64,000 bases of DNA from Acidimicrobiaceae bacterium (GTDB lineage: Bacteria > Actinomycetota > Acidimicrobiia > Acidimicrobiales > RAAP-2): assembly GCA_003170315.1 (NCBI GenBank), contig PNAH01000010.1:34437-98436 (forward strand), written 5' to 3'. A model generated the notes under the pieces. That model ran no database searches. It was given only the letters and a program-made list of their open reading frames with translations, and had not been told where the DNA came from. Both the position numbers and the translations under genes were made by a program. Shown here piece by piece: positions 33,468 to 42,672 of this stretch; positions within the stretch are counted from its first letter, which is position 1; the number at the start of each line of letters is the position of its first letter.

Positions 33468-35309
33468 TTAGAAGTAGTAGTACTCGGGCATGAAATTCAA
33501 TAGCGGACTTCCGGTCCAACCGATGGTGCTGTGCAAGGTCTTGATGGTCTCGACCGTCGGCGCGCTCTCCGGTTCGTACAGGACCGGGAGGTTCTGCGCG
33601 GCGAAGGTGGCGTAGCTGGTCAGGTTCGACTTGCCGAAGTCCGTGCCCTTGATGAGCGTGGTCATGGTCGTATTGGCGTAGTCACCGGGGTTGAAGCCAC
33701 CCCCGACGGCGAACAGCGTCTCGCCGGTCGGGAAGTAGTTCGGCGCGAAGGTCCAACCGCCGCCCCACATGCAGAGTTGGAAGCCGGCGCCACTATTGCA
33801 GTCGGCGACCACGCTGTTGAAGGACTCGGTCGACGTCCCGACCTTGATGCCGACGAGGGCCCAGTCGGCCACCTCGGCGGTGATCTCTTGGGTCAGCGAC
33901 GGTGAGCCGCTGGCGTAGACGAAGGTGAAGGTCAACGTGTAGCCCTGAGTGATGCCAGCGCCGCACTGTGTCGATCCGGTTCCCGGGTTCACACAGGTCT
34001 GGACGCCGTTCTCGATCTTCCAACCGTGCGAGGACAGCAACTTCTTCGCCGAACTCAGATTGAACTGGTACGGGTTGGCGATCGGCGCGGAGTACTTGGC
34101 CGGCACCACGGCGGGCAGCGCTGTATAGGACGGGAAGCCGTAACCCTTGTCGACGTTCTTGATAACCCCCGACTGGTCGGTCGCCTCCTGCAGGGCTTGG
34201 CGGATGTAGAGCTGACTCACGGCCGCCACCTTCGGGTCCTTCTTGTTGAAGTTGAACGGCGCGTAGTTGAAGCCCCAGATGGTGCCCGTCGAGAGGTTGT
34301 ACTTACTGGTCAAGTTGGCCCAGTTCGGTCCCACCTTGCCGGGCGAGGGCGCCGGTGAGGTGAGGACACCCGGGTCCACGAATCCGATGTCCACTTTGCC
34401 GGCTTGCAGGTCGTTCTCTTCGGCCTGGGTCGTCGTGTAGGCAATCTCCTTGACGAAGGCGACCTTGGCCTTCACTGGACCGGAGTACTTGGTGTTCGGC
34501 TGCAACGTCAGGTTGCCCAGATTGTCAAAGGAAGTCAATCGCCACGGCCCGTCGTCGCCGCTCTGCCAGAGGGCGTCGGTGTAGGTCGCGGTCTTGCTCG
34601 AAAGGCCATTCAAGTAGTTGTACACGGCGGTGCAGGCCTTGTCGGTCGACTTCGCTCCCCACAGGCCGGTCGCGCAACTCTGCTTTTGCGTGGGAGAAGA
34701 AACGTCCCACTTGTCCGTGAACGGCGTGATCTGGTTGAGGTAGTTATTGGTGATCCACAGGGGATTGACGGTCGTCTTGAAGTTGATCGTGACGGTCATG
34801 CCCTTCCCGGTGATGCTCGAGACCTGGTCCGGGATGCCGTAGCCGGGGTTGTAGCCCCAGAAGTCGGCCGGGAGCGCCTTGTACATGTTCAAGAAGAACA
34901 TGACCGATTGGGCGTTGACCGTCTGGCCGTCGGCGAACTTCCAGCCCTTGAGCTTCATGGTGACGGTCTTGTCGTGGTTCGAGTACACCGGGTTGTAGGC
35001 CAGTGACAGCGACGGGACGAGCGAGACGCTGCCGCCGACGCCGAACCAGTACATGGGCCGGAACATCTCGTCTTGGAACTGGTTGATGTTGTCGACCGAA
35101 CAGTACTGGCACGACTCGTAGGGGAAGATCCAGTTCGGATTAGCCGTGGCACCTTCGGCGAAGGTGAGGGTGCCCGAGACCTTGCCGTTGTTCGGCGGGC
35201 CGCCCGCTTTCGGCTTCCCTCCTCCGGACACCGCAACGATTACCACGATGATCAGGGCGACTACAACGAGGCCGGAGATGATTTGGATGAGACGCTTTTT
35301 ATTGTTCAT
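33468..35309 (-). CDS. ABC-type peptide/oligopeptide substrate-binding protein (SBP family 5), membrane-anchored
   Basis: 613 residues. One N-terminal hydrophobic segment (residues 8-27) follows KKRL; no lipobox cysteine is visible, so it is held by a membrane anchor rather than by lipid. The mature part has the SBP_bac_5 layout, with tract YNPGYGIPDQ, IWGFNYAPFNFNKKDPKVAA and the region GYGFPSYTALPAVVP. It binds peptides or nickel-like chelates for import. No permease or ATPase genes are adjacent, so its transporter must be elsewhere. Confidence 0.9.
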   Translation of the reverse strand: MNNKKRLIQIISGLVVVALIIVVIVAVSGGGKPKAGGPPNNGKVSGTLTFAEGATANPNWIFPYESCQYCSVDNINQFQDEMFRPMYWFGVGGSVSLVPSLSLAYNPVYSNHDKTVTMKLKGWKFADGQTVNAQSVMFFLNMYKALPADFWGYNPGYGIPDQVSSITGKGMTVTINFKTTVNPLWITNNYLNQITPFTDKWDVSSPTQKQSCATGLWGAKSTDKACTAVYNYLNGLSSKTATYTDALWQSGDDGPWRLTSFDNLGNLTLQPNTKYSGPVKAKVAFVKEIAYTTTQAEENDLQAGKVDIGFVDPGVLTSPAPSPGKVGPNWANLTSKYNLSTGTIWGFNYAPFNFNKKDPKVAAVSQLYIRQALQEATDQSGVIKNVDKGYGFPSYTALPAVVPAKYSAPIANPYQFNLSSAKKLLSSHGWKIENGVQTCVNPGTGSTQCGAGITQGYTLTFTFVYASGSPSLTQEITAEVADWALVGIKVGTSTESFNSVVADCNSGAGFQLCMWGGGWTFAPNYFPTGETLFAVGGGFNPGDYANTTMTTLIKGTDFGKSNLTSYATFAAQNLPVLYEPESAPTVETIKTLHSTIGWTGSPLLNFMPEYYYF

Positions 35310-35315
35310 AAGAAC

Positions 35316-35321
35316 ACACTA
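35316..35321 (-). promoter_or_regulatory. -10 hexamer TAGTGT, leaderless promoter of the binding-protein gene
   Basis: The hexamer (minus strand) is followed by GTTCTT and the ATG at 35309. Confidence 0.55.
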
Positions 35322-35574
35322 AGTACACCGTGGTCACATCACTCATCAGGTGGTCACTTAAAGGACACTTCTCACCCATTTATAAGGTAGGGCCCACGAA
35401 CGCTCCGGACGCAAAACGCCTACGAAAGACCGTATCTCCCCGATTGACTGACTCACCACCGTCCTTCGTCATCAAATTGTCATCGGAGACAACCAAGATT
35501 CGACGCTCGTGGCTTGGATCACGACGGACAGCACAATTCAGCACTGATGTTCCACCACCGACGAGGGCGCGTTG

Positions 35575-35580
35575 TAAATT
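35575..35580 (+). promoter_or_regulatory. -10 hexamer TAAATT, leaderless promoter of the S11 peptidase gene
   Basis: TAAATT is followed by CACTGG and the GTG at 35587. Confidence 0.5.
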
Positions 35581-35586
35581 CACTGG

Positions 35587-36738
35587 GTGACTCGGCGTAC
35601 GCTCCATTGGTTGGGACGCGGTGCGCTTTCGTCAATTGCGCTGAGCGCGTTGGTCATCGCGACATCCGCCACCTCCACGGCGGCCCACGACAATCCGGCG
35701 ATATCGCCCACGACCACCACCACGGTACTTAGTTCGTGTGCCTCGTCCACCCCACCGACCACGACCACCACCACGACCGTTTCGTCCACCACGACCGTGG
35801 CCACGACGACCTCGACGTCGACGTCGACTTCCACGACCACGGTGCCCACTTCCACGACTACGACGACGACCACGACCACGATTCCCAAGAAGACGGCGAT
35901 CGCGTGGCCGGCGCACGTAAGCGCCGCCGTGGCGATTCCTCGACTCTGCGTGGCCGCCGCCTCGTCGTACCAACCACGTGTACCAATCGCGAGTCTGACC
36001 AAGATGATGACGGTCTGGGTCGTCTTGCATCAGCTGCCCCTGACCTTTCAAGAGCGCGGACCCTGTCTCGTCGTCAATGCGAACGACGTCGCGCTGTATA
36101 AGTACGACGTCGAATCCGGTCAGTCGAACGCACGCATCGTCCTCGGTGAGAAGATCTGTGAAGGGACGCTCCTGCGCGGCCTGCTCGTACACTCCGCCGG
36201 CGACTATTCACAGTTGCTCATGAGCATCATCGGCTGGAGTCCGAGCACCTTCGTACGCGTAATGAATAAGGACGCGCGGGCACTGGGGCTCTCGCGAACT
36301 CACTACGTCGATCTCACCGGCATTGCCCCCGGGGACCAGTCGACCGCAACGGATCAGGCGACGCTCGCGGTCGATCTCATGACCGATCAACCGATCGTGG
36401 ATCAAATCGTCGTCTTGACGCACGTGGCACTCCCCTACAACGGCGTCGTCGTCTCTTACACGCCACTCATTGGTTTGGCCAACGTCGTCGGCATCAAGTC
36501 CGGTTTCACCAATCCCGCCGGCGGATGTGACGTGATGGCCGTCAAGGTCACCATCGGCAACAACACGTTCTTGACCTACGCGGTCGTACTCGGTATTCGC
36601 GGAGGGAACTCGATTGGGATCGCGGGCGACGACGCGCTCGCGCTCACGAGGTCCTTGCGTCCGTCAATCAAACAGGTGCGAACTCCGTCTGGCGTGGAAC
36701 TGGAGTGGACCGGACCGCTCGCGGACGTAAAGCGTTGA
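35587..36738 (+). CDS. Secreted D-alanyl-D-alanine carboxypeptidase-like protein (S11) with a Thr-rich linker
   Basis: 383 residues. A signal peptide (about 1-33) is followed by a low-complexity Thr/Ser/Pro linker (42-99) and a penicillin-binding fold. SxxK is SLTK (Ser136, Lys139) and the third motif is KSG (304-306), but the position of SxN reads SAG (203-205), so the usual Asn is a Gly. It may be a peptidoglycan DD-carboxypeptidase with an altered active site or a derived serine hydrolase. It is exported. Confidence 0.85.
   Translation: MTRRTLHWLGRGALSSIALSALVIATSATSTAAHDNPAISPTTTTTVLSSCASSTPPTTTTTTTVSSTTTVATTTSTSTSTSTTTVPTSTTTTTTTTTIPKKTAIAWPAHVSAAVAIPRLCVAAASSYQPRVPIASLTKMMTVWVVLHQLPLTFQERGPCLVVNANDVALYKYDVESGQSNARIVLGEKICEGTLLRGLLVHSAGDYSQLLMSIIGWSPSTFVRVMNKDARALGLSRTHYVDLTGIAPGDQSTATDQATLAVDLMTDQPIVDQIVVLTHVALPYNGVVVSYTPLIGLANVVGIKSGFTNPAGGCDVMAVKVTIGNNTFLTYAVVLGIRGGNSIGIAGDDALALTRSLRPSIKQVRTPSGVELEWTGPLADVKR
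35710..35883 (+). repeat. Threonine-codon low-complexity tract
   Basis: Most codons in this stretch are ACC or ACG, with some TCG/TCC, encoding the Thr/Ser linker of the S11 protein. The reverse strand reads as long Val-rich or Gly/Arg-rich open frames that are artefacts of this composition. Confidence 0.85.
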
Positions 36739-36743
36739 CCGCT

Positions 36744-37871
36744 CTAGGACAACGCTTGTCGAAGGTCCTCGAGTAGATCGTCGGCGTCCTCGATGCCAAC
36801 ACTTAGTCGCACCAAGTTTTCCGGGATCTCCAACAACGATCCGCTAGTGGACATGTGGGTCATTTGCGCCGGCAATTCGATCAGACTCTCCACCCCACCA
36901 AGGGATTCGGCCAAGGTGAAGACCTTGGTCTTCTCTACGAACGCCTTGGCGCCCGCGGCACCGCCGGCCACTTCGACACTCACCATGCCGCCGAATCCCC
37001 GCATTTGATCGAGGGCAACCTTGTGATTCGGATGGGTCTCCAAACCCGGGTACCAGACTCGTTCGATCTTCTCGTGTTGCGCGAGCATGTGAGCCACCTG
37101 CGCGGCGTTTGCCTGATGTCGGTCCATGCGAACGGCGAGCGTTCGGATCCCGCGCATGATCAGGTAGCAGTCCAAAGGTCCGGGTATCGCTCCCACCGCG
37201 TACTGAAAGAACTTCAGGCGAGCCGCGAGTTGCGCATCATTGGTGACCAGCATTCCGCCGATGGCGTCGGAGTGTCCCCCGAGGTACTTCGTCGTCGAAT
37301 GCATCACGACGTCGGCGCCGAGCGTGAGCGGCGTTTGCAGGTAGGGCGTGGCGAACGTGTTGTCGATCACGAGTTGCGCGCCGTGGCGATGGGCCACTCC
37401 GGCCAGCGCCGCGATGTCGGCGATCCGTAGCCAGGGATTACTCGGCGTCTCGGCCCACACCAGCTTCGTGCCATCGTGCCACGACGACTCGACGGCATCA
37501 ATGTCCGACAGGTCGACGACGTCGGTCTCGATCCCCCACGGGCCGAAGATTTTCGTCAACATTCGATACGTGCCGCCGTAGGCGTCGGACGACAGCGTGA
37601 CTCGGTCCCCCGGCGACAAGGTGCGGAGCATGGAGTCGGTCGCCGCGAGACCCGAGGAGTAGGCGACCGCGAACTGCGCCTCTTCGAGACTGGCCGTAAC
37701 CGCTTCCAGGGCCGCGCGCGTGGGATTGTCCCCCCGTCCGTAGTCGGCGAACTTGACGACACCGACCGACTCCTGGGCGTAGGTCGAGGTGAGGTAGACC
37801 GGCACGTTGACCGCGCCGGTCTCTTGATCCGGCTCTTGTCCCACGTGGATGGCCCGGGTGGAGAAGTTCAC
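36744..37871 (-). CDS. Cystathionine gamma-lyase/gamma-synthase (PLP)
   Basis: 375 residues from a GTG preceded by AAAGGAAAG. The PLP lysine lies in MHSTTKYLGGHSD near 198, and AVAYSSGLAATDS binds the cofactor phosphate. The family covers gamma-synthase (metB) and gamma-lyase (mccB/cth), which sequence by eye cannot separate. It starts 14 bases after the cbs gene, so reverse transsulfuration (homocysteine to cystathionine to cysteine) is favoured, which means gamma-lyase. Confidence 0.92.
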   Translation of the reverse strand: MNFSTRAIHVGQEPDQETGAVNVPVYLTSTYAQESVGVVKFADYGRGDNPTRAALEAVTASLEEAQFAVAYSSGLAATDSMLRTLSPGDRVTLSSDAYGGTYRMLTKIFGPWGIETDVVDLSDIDAVESSWHDGTKLVWAETPSNPWLRIADIAALAGVAHRHGAQLVIDNTFATPYLQTPLTLGADVVMHSTTKYLGGHSDAIGGMLVTNDAQLAARLKFFQYAVGAIPGPLDCYLIMRGIRTLAVRMDRHQANAAQVAHMLAQHEKIERVWYPGLETHPNHKVALDQMRGFGGMVSVEVAGGAAGAKAFVEKTKVFTLAESLGGVESLIELPAQMTHMSTSGSLLEIPENLVRLSVGIEDADDLLEDLRQALS

Positions 37872-37885
37872 TACTTTCCTTTCAA

Positions 37886-39265
37886 TTACGAGTCGGGTGC
37901 GTTGTTCGAGAGGAATCGAAGGACGTCCGAGGCCGTGATGACGCCGCGAGGCCGACCGTCGGCGAGTACTAACAAGGCCGGGGTCGTGGCGAGACGTCGC
38001 GTCACGGATTCGAGCGGTTCCCCGACGCCGATCGTCTCGAGGATCGGTCCCATGACCGCTTCGATTGGTCGATCGAGCATCGTGGGATCCTTGAAACCGA
38101 GTTCCATTAGGTCGAGCTCGATCGCCGTGCCCACGACTTCTTTCGCGGCGAGCGGCAACTCGTCGGTGACGGCGATGACCACCTGAGAGACCCCGCGTTC
38201 ACGCATGAGGTCGGTGACTTCGCGCACGCTCTTCTCGGTCGTCGCCAAGATGAGGTCCGTCGCGTTCGCCCCCTTGACGTCGAGGATGTCGCCGGCGGTG
38301 GGACCGCTCTCTGTCGTCAGAAAGCCGTAGCCCCGCATCCAATCGTCGTTGAATATCTTCGAGATATAGCCGCGCCCCGTGTCGGGCACCAGCACGACCA
38401 CGCACGATCCCGCGCGAGCCGACTCGGCGACCCGCAACGCCGCGACGACCGCCGTCCCGCCCGATCCACCGATGAGCATCCCCTCTTCGTGAGTGACGCG
38501 TCGCGCCATTTCGAAGGCGTCCGCGTCGCTCACCGCGATCACTTCGTCCACCAGGCTCGGGTCGTAGTTGGCAGGCCAGAAGTCCTCGCCGACGCCCTCG
38601 GTCAGATACGGTCGGCCCTCGCCACCGGAATAGACCGACCCTTCGGGGTCGGCCGCGATGACTCGGATCGCGGGATTCTGCTCCTTGAGATATTTCGCGA
38701 CGCCGCAGATGGTGCCGCCGGTCCCGGCGCCGGCCACGAAGTGCGTGACCGTGCCGTCGGTGTCGCGCCAAATCTCGGGGCCGGTCGTCGTGTAGTGCGC
38801 GAAGGGGTTGGCGGGATTCGAGTACTGATCGGGTCGAAACGCGCCGGGCGTCTCCTTGGTCAATCGCTCGGCGGTCGAGTAGTACGAGTCGGGGTCTTCG
38901 GGCGCCACCGCGGTCGGGCAGACGATCACTTCGGCGCCGTAAGCCTCGAGGAGTCGTACCTTTTCGACGGCCATCTTGTCGCTCATGACGAAGATGCACC
39001 GGTAGCCGCGTTGCGCCGCGACGATGGCCAAGCCGACGCCGGTGTTCCCACTGGTGGGCTCGACGATGACGCCTCCGGGCTTCAACAGGCCATCACGTTC
39101 GGCGGCGTCGATCATCGTGAGCGCCGGTCGGTCCTTCGAACTCCCACCGGGATTCATCGACTCCAGTTTCACCAGCACCTGAACGCCCTCGGGCGTGGCC
39201 AATCGATTGAAGCGTACGAGCGGCGTTTCGCCAATGAGGTCCAGCAAGGAGTTCGCCACGCGCAT
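37886..39265 (-). CDS. cbs: Cystathionine beta-synthase
   Basis: 459 residues. The PLP lysine is Lys44 in GGSSKDRPAL, and the phosphate-binding motif PTSGNTGVG follows. After the catalytic core a tandem CBS-domain pair occupies about 335-455, as in full-length CBS and unlike plain cysteine synthases. It condenses serine and homocysteine to cystathionine. No haem-binding extension is present. A TAGGGT hexamer ends 6 bases before the ATG, and the gamma-lyase/synthase gene follows in the operon. Confidence 0.93.
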   Translation of the reverse strand: MRVANSLLDLIGETPLVRFNRLATPEGVQVLVKLESMNPGGSSKDRPALTMIDAAERDGLLKPGGVIVEPTSGNTGVGLAIVAAQRGYRCIFVMSDKMAVEKVRLLEAYGAEVIVCPTAVAPEDPDSYYSTAERLTKETPGAFRPDQYSNPANPFAHYTTTGPEIWRDTDGTVTHFVAGAGTGGTICGVAKYLKEQNPAIRVIAADPEGSVYSGGEGRPYLTEGVGEDFWPANYDPSLVDEVIAVSDADAFEMARRVTHEEGMLIGGSGGTAVVAALRVAESARAGSCVVVLVPDTGRGYISKIFNDDWMRGYGFLTTESGPTAGDILDVKGANATDLILATTEKSVREVTDLMRERGVSQVVIAVTDELPLAAKEVVGTAIELDLMELGFKDPTMLDRPIEAVMGPILETIGVGEPLESVTRRLATTPALLVLADGRPRGVITASDVLRFLSNNAPDS

Positions 39266-39271
39266 GACTCC

Positions 39272-39277
39272 ACCCTA
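39272..39277 (-). promoter_or_regulatory. -10 hexamer TAGGGT before cbs
   Basis: The hexamer (minus strand) is followed by GGAGTC and the ATG at 39265. The GGAG could also act as a ribosome site, so leaderless status is less certain here. Confidence 0.4.
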
Positions 39278-39317
39278 TTTGGGACGGCGACCGCTTAGGG
39301 GCGACCACCATCGCGGG

Positions 39318-40382
39318 TCAGTGATCCGTCACTCCAATGACCGAGCTCTCGTGCGCTTCGCCGGCGACTCGGCGAACTCGCCATTCGATGATCGCGATAG
39401 CGATCCCACCGACGGTAATGACCAGCCAGAACGTCAAGAATCGATAGACCAGTACGACCGCCAGCGCCGGAGCCCGGTGGGCCCCGTAGGCGACGAGGAT
39501 GACGGCCAAACTACCTTCGACGAGGCCGATGCCACCGGGGATGAACGGCAGGGACGCCACGATCTGGGCCACCCCGAAAGCGAGCAACACACCACTCCAG
39601 GGAACAGCTGCGTGCACCGCCCCGAAACAGCAGATCAGAATCAGAAAGTCGGTGAACCAGAGCGCGGTGGCCATGGTCACGAGTTTCATCACTTTCACCG
39701 TCGACAGCGGTATCTCGCGCATCCGCGTCAGAGTCGACTCGATGCGGGCCATGACCTCGCCTCGAGGGTGTCCGGTAAGGCGTTGGAAAAGTCGCGCGGC
39801 GAATCCCAGGAATCGAAGCAATGAATCTCGACGAACTAGCAGCACTCCGGCGAGGAGCACCACGAACAGTCCGACGATGACCGTCCCGCGCGCTTCGATG
39901 CCCGCGTGGCCGGTTAGGGCCACGAGTACTCCGACGAGGAGTAGCAGCGACATGCCGATGGCTTGGGCGATCAAGATCGTCAGAATTGTCCAACCGGCGC
40001 TGGCTCCACTGGTGCCGTGCCGTCGAAAGAATCGATACCGATAGGCGCTGGAGACGGCGGGCTCCCCGGGGACGGTGTAGGCGATGGCGTTATTGGCGAG
40101 CGAGACCAGGGTGAGCAAGGCTAAGGAGATCTCGCTGCCGCTCCACAGCAGAACCCTCTGTTGGAGGAATCCGTAGCCCACGATCGACAGCACTTCGGCC
40201 ACTACCGCCCCGGAGGCCCAGAGTGCGTCGAGGTGGGCCACGTGATGGAGTGCGGCGACCAACTCACCACGCTTATCCACGAGCAACGAGAGAATCAATA
40301 CGCCCACACCAATGCCGATCACGTAGCGAACGATCAGCAACCAGGTTCGACGCGCTCGCGACGGTGATGGTTCGTCGGTCAC
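39318..40382 (-). CDS. Lysylphosphatidylglycerol synthase/flippase-like membrane protein (UPF0104)
   Basis: 354 residues with about eight membrane segments. The region NAIAYTVPGEPAVSSAYRYR and the later ASLPFIPGGIGLVEGSLAVI match the AglD/MprF N-terminal (UPF0104) family; PGGIGLVE is its best-conserved motif. There is no C-terminal synthase domain, so a lipid or glycolipid flippase-like role is the best inference. The gene starts at GTG 40382 and is divergent from the oxidoreductase gene. Confidence 0.85.
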   Translation of the reverse strand: MTDEPSPSRARRTWLLIVRYVIGIGVGVLILSLLVDKRGELVAALHHVAHLDALWASGAVVAEVLSIVGYGFLQQRVLLWSGSEISLALLTLVSLANNAIAYTVPGEPAVSSAYRYRFFRRHGTSGASAGWTILTILIAQAIGMSLLLLVGVLVALTGHAGIEARGTVIVGLFVVLLAGVLLVRRDSLLRFLGFAARLFQRLTGHPRGEVMARIESTLTRMREIPLSTVKVMKLVTMATALWFTDFLILICCFGAVHAAVPWSGVLLAFGVAQIVASLPFIPGGIGLVEGSLAVILVAYGAHRAPALAVVLVYRFLTFWLVITVGGIAIAIIEWRVRRVAGEAHESSVIGVTDH

Positions 40383-40388
40383 GAATTC

Positions 40389-40394
40389 ACACTA
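40389..40394 (-). promoter_or_regulatory. -10 hexamer TAGTGT, leaderless promoter of the UPF0104 gene
   Basis: The hexamer (minus strand) is followed by GAATTC and the GTG at 40382. Confidence 0.5.
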
Positions 40395-40476
40395 TCGACG
40401 ACGTGATGACGTCTTGGAACACGCCGGCGGCGTACGGACCTGCGCACGACGCGCGCTGACGCGAACCCTTGACCAC

Positions 40477-40482
40477 TACGAT
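40477..40482 (+). promoter_or_regulatory. -10 hexamer TACGAT before the Gfo/Idh/MocA gene
   Basis: TACGAT ends 5 bases before the ATG at 40488. Confidence 0.4.
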
Positions 40483-40487
40483 TTGCC

Positions 40488-41627
40488 ATGGCCGAGAGCG
40501 ATTCCGTCGCATTCACTCCTATCGACCGTCCGGTGCGTACGGCGATCATTGGGCTCGGACGCGTCTTCGACCTCAACGTCCGCGCCTACGTCGACAATCC
40601 CGAAGCCGAAATCGTGGCAATCGTCGATACCAGTGAACCGCGCCGAACTCAACGCCAGATCGAATGGCCGGCGGCGAAGGCCCTGGCCTCGGTGGAGGAG
40701 TTGATATCGAGTGACCTCGAGATCGATGCCGTGGAGTTGCTCCTCCCGACCACCCAAAACGAAGCGGTGGTGATGGCCTGCCTGGCCCACGGATGGCACG
40801 TCAATCTGCAAAAACCCTTCGCCAACGATTTGGCGAGCGCGTCGAGGATGGCACACGCAGCGATTCAACGTGGCCTCCAACTCCGGGTGATGGAGAACTA
40901 TCTCTTCTATGAACCGCTGCTCAAATTGAAAGTGACGGTCGACTCCGGCGAACTCGGACCGATCAGCGGGTACCACATGAAAATGGTCGCCAGCGGACGA
41001 GGCGGTTGGGAGGTGCCCGGCGATTCGTACGAGTGGCGATTCCAGCAAGCACGCGACGGTCGCGGTCCCCTCTTCTTCGACGACGGGTGGCACAAACTCT
41101 CGACCGCCCTTTGGCTGTTCGGCCCGGTCAAGGAAGTGCGCGCTTGGATCGGCGTGACGGAAGTTATTCCCGGTATCGAGTTGGACGCGCCGACCACGGT
41201 GATGTGGGAACACGAAAGCGGCGTGCGCGGGGTGTGGGACCTCACGTTGGCCATCGACATGTACCTACGTTCCGATTACTACACCAACGACGAGCGCTGG
41301 GAGGTCACCGGTCAACGAGGTTTCGCCCGGGTAAATCGCTGCACCGGTCGTGGAATCCAAGAACCGAGTTTCGAGAAGTACCTCGACGGAGAGATGCGTT
41401 CGTTCCACGCTCTCGACGACGACTGGGCGAGCAGCTTTCGCGACTCGGGGCGCCATTGGATCGACGCGTTGCGGACGGGACGCGGTCCGCTCCTCTGGGG
41501 CGCCGAAGACGCCCTCGACGTCCTTCGATTGGCGCTCGCCACGTACGAGAGCAGCGCCAACGGCGGGATCGGCGTGAATCCGAAATCACTCGACGTCAAA
41601 CGGGAACGAAATGCAACTGAGAGGTAA
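40488..41627 (+). CDS. Gfo/Idh/MocA-family oxidoreductase
   Basis: 379 residues. The N-terminal Rossmann fold opens RTAIIGLGRVFDLNVRAY (a relaxed GxGxxx), and HVNLQKPFA holds the catalytic lysine (QKP instead of the common EKP). DDGWHKLSTALWLFG corresponds to the conserved DxGxHxxD region. These enzymes oxidise or reduce sugars, inositols or related compounds with NAD(P). The substrate is not predictable and no sugar operon is adjacent. Confidence 0.88.
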   Translation: MAESDSVAFTPIDRPVRTAIIGLGRVFDLNVRAYVDNPEAEIVAIVDTSEPRRTQRQIEWPAAKALASVEELISSDLEIDAVELLLPTTQNEAVVMACLAHGWHVNLQKPFANDLASASRMAHAAIQRGLQLRVMENYLFYEPLLKLKVTVDSGELGPISGYHMKMVASGRGGWEVPGDSYEWRFQQARDGRGPLFFDDGWHKLSTALWLFGPVKEVRAWIGVTEVIPGIELDAPTTVMWEHESGVRGVWDLTLAIDMYLRSDYYTNDERWEVTGQRGFARVNRCTGRGIQEPSFEKYLDGEMRSFHALDDDWASSFRDSGRHWIDALRTGRGPLLWGAEDALDVLRLALATYESSANGGIGVNPKSLDVKRERNATER

Positions 41628-41686
41628 CCGCCTCGGCCCAAAAGTGGTCACGCGGTGCATTCCATCGGCAACGAGTTCGTGAGCGA

Positions 41687-42457
41687 GTGGTAAACGAACT
41701 CGACGACGTCACGACGCGCTTGGCCGACGCCGGGTTCATCGCCGCTCGCGAAGAGGCCGAGGAACTCCTGGAGTATGCAGAGGGTGATGACCTCGTTCTT
41801 GCGTCCATGATCGAACGGCGACTCCGTGGCGAACCGCTCGCGTGGATCACTGGCTTCGCCTTGTTTTGCGGAATGAAAATCCGAATCGATCGTGGCGTGT
41901 ACGTACCACGCTGGCAGAGCGAACCATTGGCCCGTCGTGCCGCCACGCGACTGCCAGCACGGGGAATTGCCATTGATCTTTGTACGGGTTCCGGAGCGAT
42001 TGCGAAGATTCTTCAACTCGCACGACCCAACGCACGGATTCTCGCTTCCGATCTCAACGATGGGGCCGTGCAATGCGCTTCTTCAAATGGCGTGGAGGTT
42101 TACCCGGGTGACCTCTTCGAACCGCTGCCACGCGGTCTCGAAAGAACAGTCGACGTCGTCGTCGGCATCGTGCCGTATGTGCCGACCAAGAGCATGTCGC
42201 TTCTGTCACGCGACACATTGACCTTTGAATCAACATTGTCATATGACGGCGGTAACGATGGCGCCGACGTCCTTCGTCGTGTGGTGAGCGATAGCAGCCG
42301 CTATCTCCGATCCGGAGGTGCTCTACTCATCGAACTCGGAGGTGACCAGGTCGACGTACTAATGGGCGACTTGATACGACATCGATTCACGGACATCAAG
42401 ACTCTTATCGATGATGAAGGAGACGTTCGAGGACTCGAAGCCACCCTGCACACGTAG
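41687..42457 (+). CDS. PrmC/HemK-like methyltransferase with altered catalytic motif
   Basis: 256 residues from a GTG. The helical N-terminal domain ends in RRLRGEPLAWITGFALFCGM, as in PrmC, and the SAM motif is AIDLCTGSGAIAKILQ. In PrmC the next motif is NPPY; here the position reads IVPYVP, so the Asn that positions the glutamine is missing. It belongs with PrmC-related proteins of unknown target, not the true release-factor methyltransferase. Its codon use is slightly less GC-biased than its neighbours. Confidence 0.82.
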   Translation: MVNELDDVTTRLADAGFIAAREEAEELLEYAEGDDLVLASMIERRLRGEPLAWITGFALFCGMKIRIDRGVYVPRWQSEPLARRAATRLPARGIAIDLCTGSGAIAKILQLARPNARILASDLNDGAVQCASSNGVEVYPGDLFEPLPRGLERTVDVVVGIVPYVPTKSMSLLSRDTLTFESTLSYDGGNDGADVLRRVVSDSSRYLRSGGALLIELGGDQVDVLMGDLIRHRFTDIKTLIDDEGDVRGLEATLHT

Positions 42458-42672
42458 CGGTCGGTCGCCCGCTCGTTCTCTCCACAGGTGTTTAACTTCG
42501 GACGAACTCCAAGGCGGCAGTGAGCGGCCCTGTGGTCGACGGCGGCGTTCAGCGTGGATAGACCTCCGGAGACAGTCGACTCCCCCTATTGGAATCCACT
42601 TCGACGCGACTACGACCACGCAATGGGAGAATGTCAGAATGCGTTCCGACGAACTCAAAGATCACGGACCGA

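Noticed and set aside
35580-36192. Two minus-strand frames rich in Val or Gly/Arg opposite the S11 peptidase
   Set aside because: They are the complement of the Thr-codon repeat; the composition explains them fully.
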